Origin: Bacteroidota bacterium
Lineage (GTDB): Bacteria; Bacteroidota; Bacteroidia; NS11-12g; UBA955
Reading direction: 5' to 3'
Assembly: GCA_018333525.1 (NCBI GenBank)
Contig: JAGXTF010000043.1
Coordinates: 18,418 to 82,417 of the forward strand
Length of the DNA: 64,000 bases
This document shows, in pieces, positions 63,205 through 64,000 of this stretch; the first letter of the stretch is position 1, and each line of letters opens with the position of its first letter. The position numbers and the translations under genes are program-made. The notes below the pieces were generated by a model, which saw nothing but the letters and a program-made list of their open reading frames with translations, had not been told where the DNA came from and searched no databases.

Positions 63205-63262
63205 GTGGGATGTTGGATGTGAGAAGTTAGATGTGGGTTGTTAGATGTCAGAAGTTAGAAGT
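63205..63262 (+). repeat. Degenerate short tandem repeat (GTTAGA/GATGT units)
   Basis: Alternating GATGTGG, GTTAGATGT, AAGTTAGA and AAGTTAGG units. Like the heptamer repeat behind paaC it is built on a GTTA core with a period near 7. No coding role. Confidence 0.6.
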
Positions 63263-63276
63263 TAGGTGCAAACTCC

Positions 63277-64000
63277 CCTTCGAAGCTGCTTCCCGTTGTT
63301 GGTGTTCGCTTTCAGCGTGTTTGGTTATCCGCGTCGCTGTTATTCGGCTGAAAGCCACCAACGACGCAAAGCCCCAGATATTACTACTTTCAAAAACATG
63401 GTTATCCATATCCCTGGATTTCGGCTGAAAGCTACCGACGAAGAAATCCAGCTGCTGGCCGCTGGCCAGATCTTCTAAAATTTACATGATTGTACTTTAC
63501 CGGAGCACTTTTTTATTTAACCACCATCTCACGGATTCCCCCCGTTCCATTGTCGGTATACGCTTTCAGCGCTTTGGTTATCCGCGAATTTGTTATTCGG
63601 CTGAAAGCTACCGAAGAAATCCGGCTGCTGGCCTCAGGCTGCTGGCTTCAGGCTGCTGGCCAAATCTTCTAAAATTTACATGATTGTACTTTACCGGAGC
63701 ACTTTTTTATTTAACCACCATCTCACGGATTCCCCCGTTCCATTGTCGGTATACGCTTTCAGCGCTTTGGTTATCCGCGAATTTGTTATTCGGCTGAAAG
63801 CTACCGAAGAAATCCGGCTGCTGGCCTCAGGCTGCTGGCTTCAGGCTGCTGGCCAAATCTTCTAAAATTTACATGATTGTACTTTACCGGAGCACTTTTT
63901 TATTTAACCACCATCTCACGGATTCCCCCGTTCCATTGTCGGTATACGCTTTCAGCGCTTTGGTTATCCGCGAATTTGTTATTCGGCTGAAAGCTACCGA
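63277..64000 (+). repeat. Noncoding tandem array, 193-base period
   Basis: Units start at 63481 (194 bases), 63675 (193 bases) and 63868 (133 bases, cut by the window edge); each begins TTTACATGATTGTACTTTAC. The only difference seen between units 1 and 2 is one C in a C-run (C6 at 63538-63543 against C5). A diverged, partly rearranged copy occupies about 63277-63480. Each unit carries a 9-bp stem (GCTTTCAGC/GCTGAAAGC; 63562-63570 with 63600-63608) and an inner 14-base repeat GGCTGCTGGCYTCA x3 (63623-63661). A period of 193 is not a multiple of 3, so no reading frame persists through the array, and the short open frames in it are not genes. Confidence 0.88.

Noticed and set aside
63231..63865. 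Several 60-70-residue frames with a repeated IRLKATEEIRLLASG segment
   Set aside because: They are translations of the 193-base DNA repeat; the period is not a multiple of 3, so they are not a repeat protein.
63481..64000. Possible CRISPR array
   Set aside because: Whole 193-base units are repeated with almost no variation; there are no short repeats with unique spacers and no cas genes.

Overview
The window is AT-rich chromosomal DNA of a free-living member of the Bacteroidota. Support comes from five proteins with type IX secretion (T9SS) sorting domains (four type A, one gliding/CHU_C type B), a TonB-dependent receptor with a regulatory-domain N-terminus, the TAnnTTTG promoter element before several genes, weak use of Shine-Dalgarno sequences, and gene families typical of the phylum. 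The exact order cannot be fixed from the sequence. No rRNA, tRNA, CRISPR array or intact insertion sequence was found.

Layout. 1-465 is the 3' end of folC. From 16282 down to 473 runs a long minus-strand block: maeB, a GNAT acetyltransferase, rseP, hscB, a PyrR-like phosphoribosyltransferase, three tandem POT-family peptide transporters, a 1365-residue exported TraB/GumN fusion and a nucleotide-sugar dehydrogenase. 16481-30943 is mostly plus strand: a T9SS-exported VWA protein, a 660-bp field of short hairpins, a luciferase-like flavin oxidoreductase, a small protein next to a frameshifted nucleotidyltransferase (probable toxin-antitoxin remnant), fumC, folP, three unknown genes, rpe, a TonB-dependent receptor, and an ECF sigma factor coupled to a membrane-anchored putative partner. 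31229-34513 (minus) is an outer-membrane barrel joined to a long cysteine-bearing coiled coil.

34827-42336 (plus) carries sppA, a small outer-membrane-like protein, and a phenylacetyl-CoA epoxidase operon (TetR repressor with a 20-bp perfect operator, paaA, paaB, paaC, paaD) interrupted between paaA and paaB by a T9SS cargo gene. paaE and the later catabolic genes are not here.

42333-63130 is mostly minus strand: a DUF1801 protein; a 1756-residue PKD/CHU_C protein; an operon of an exported subtilisin and an exported TPR protein with two caspase domains, one degenerate; an operon of a two-TM protein, a PstS-like lipoprotein and a TPR protein; a BNR-type T9SS protein; holA; and two paralogous lipoproteins. 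One plus-strand HsdR-N/PD-(D/E)XK gene diverges from holA. The last 700 bp are a noncoding tandem array with a 193-bp period that runs off the right edge.

The strongest candidate for something new is the subtilisin plus double-caspase exported pair at 48464-54177. The TraB fusion, the barrel/coiled-coil protein, the T9SS gene inside the paa operon and the 193-bp array also deserve a look.
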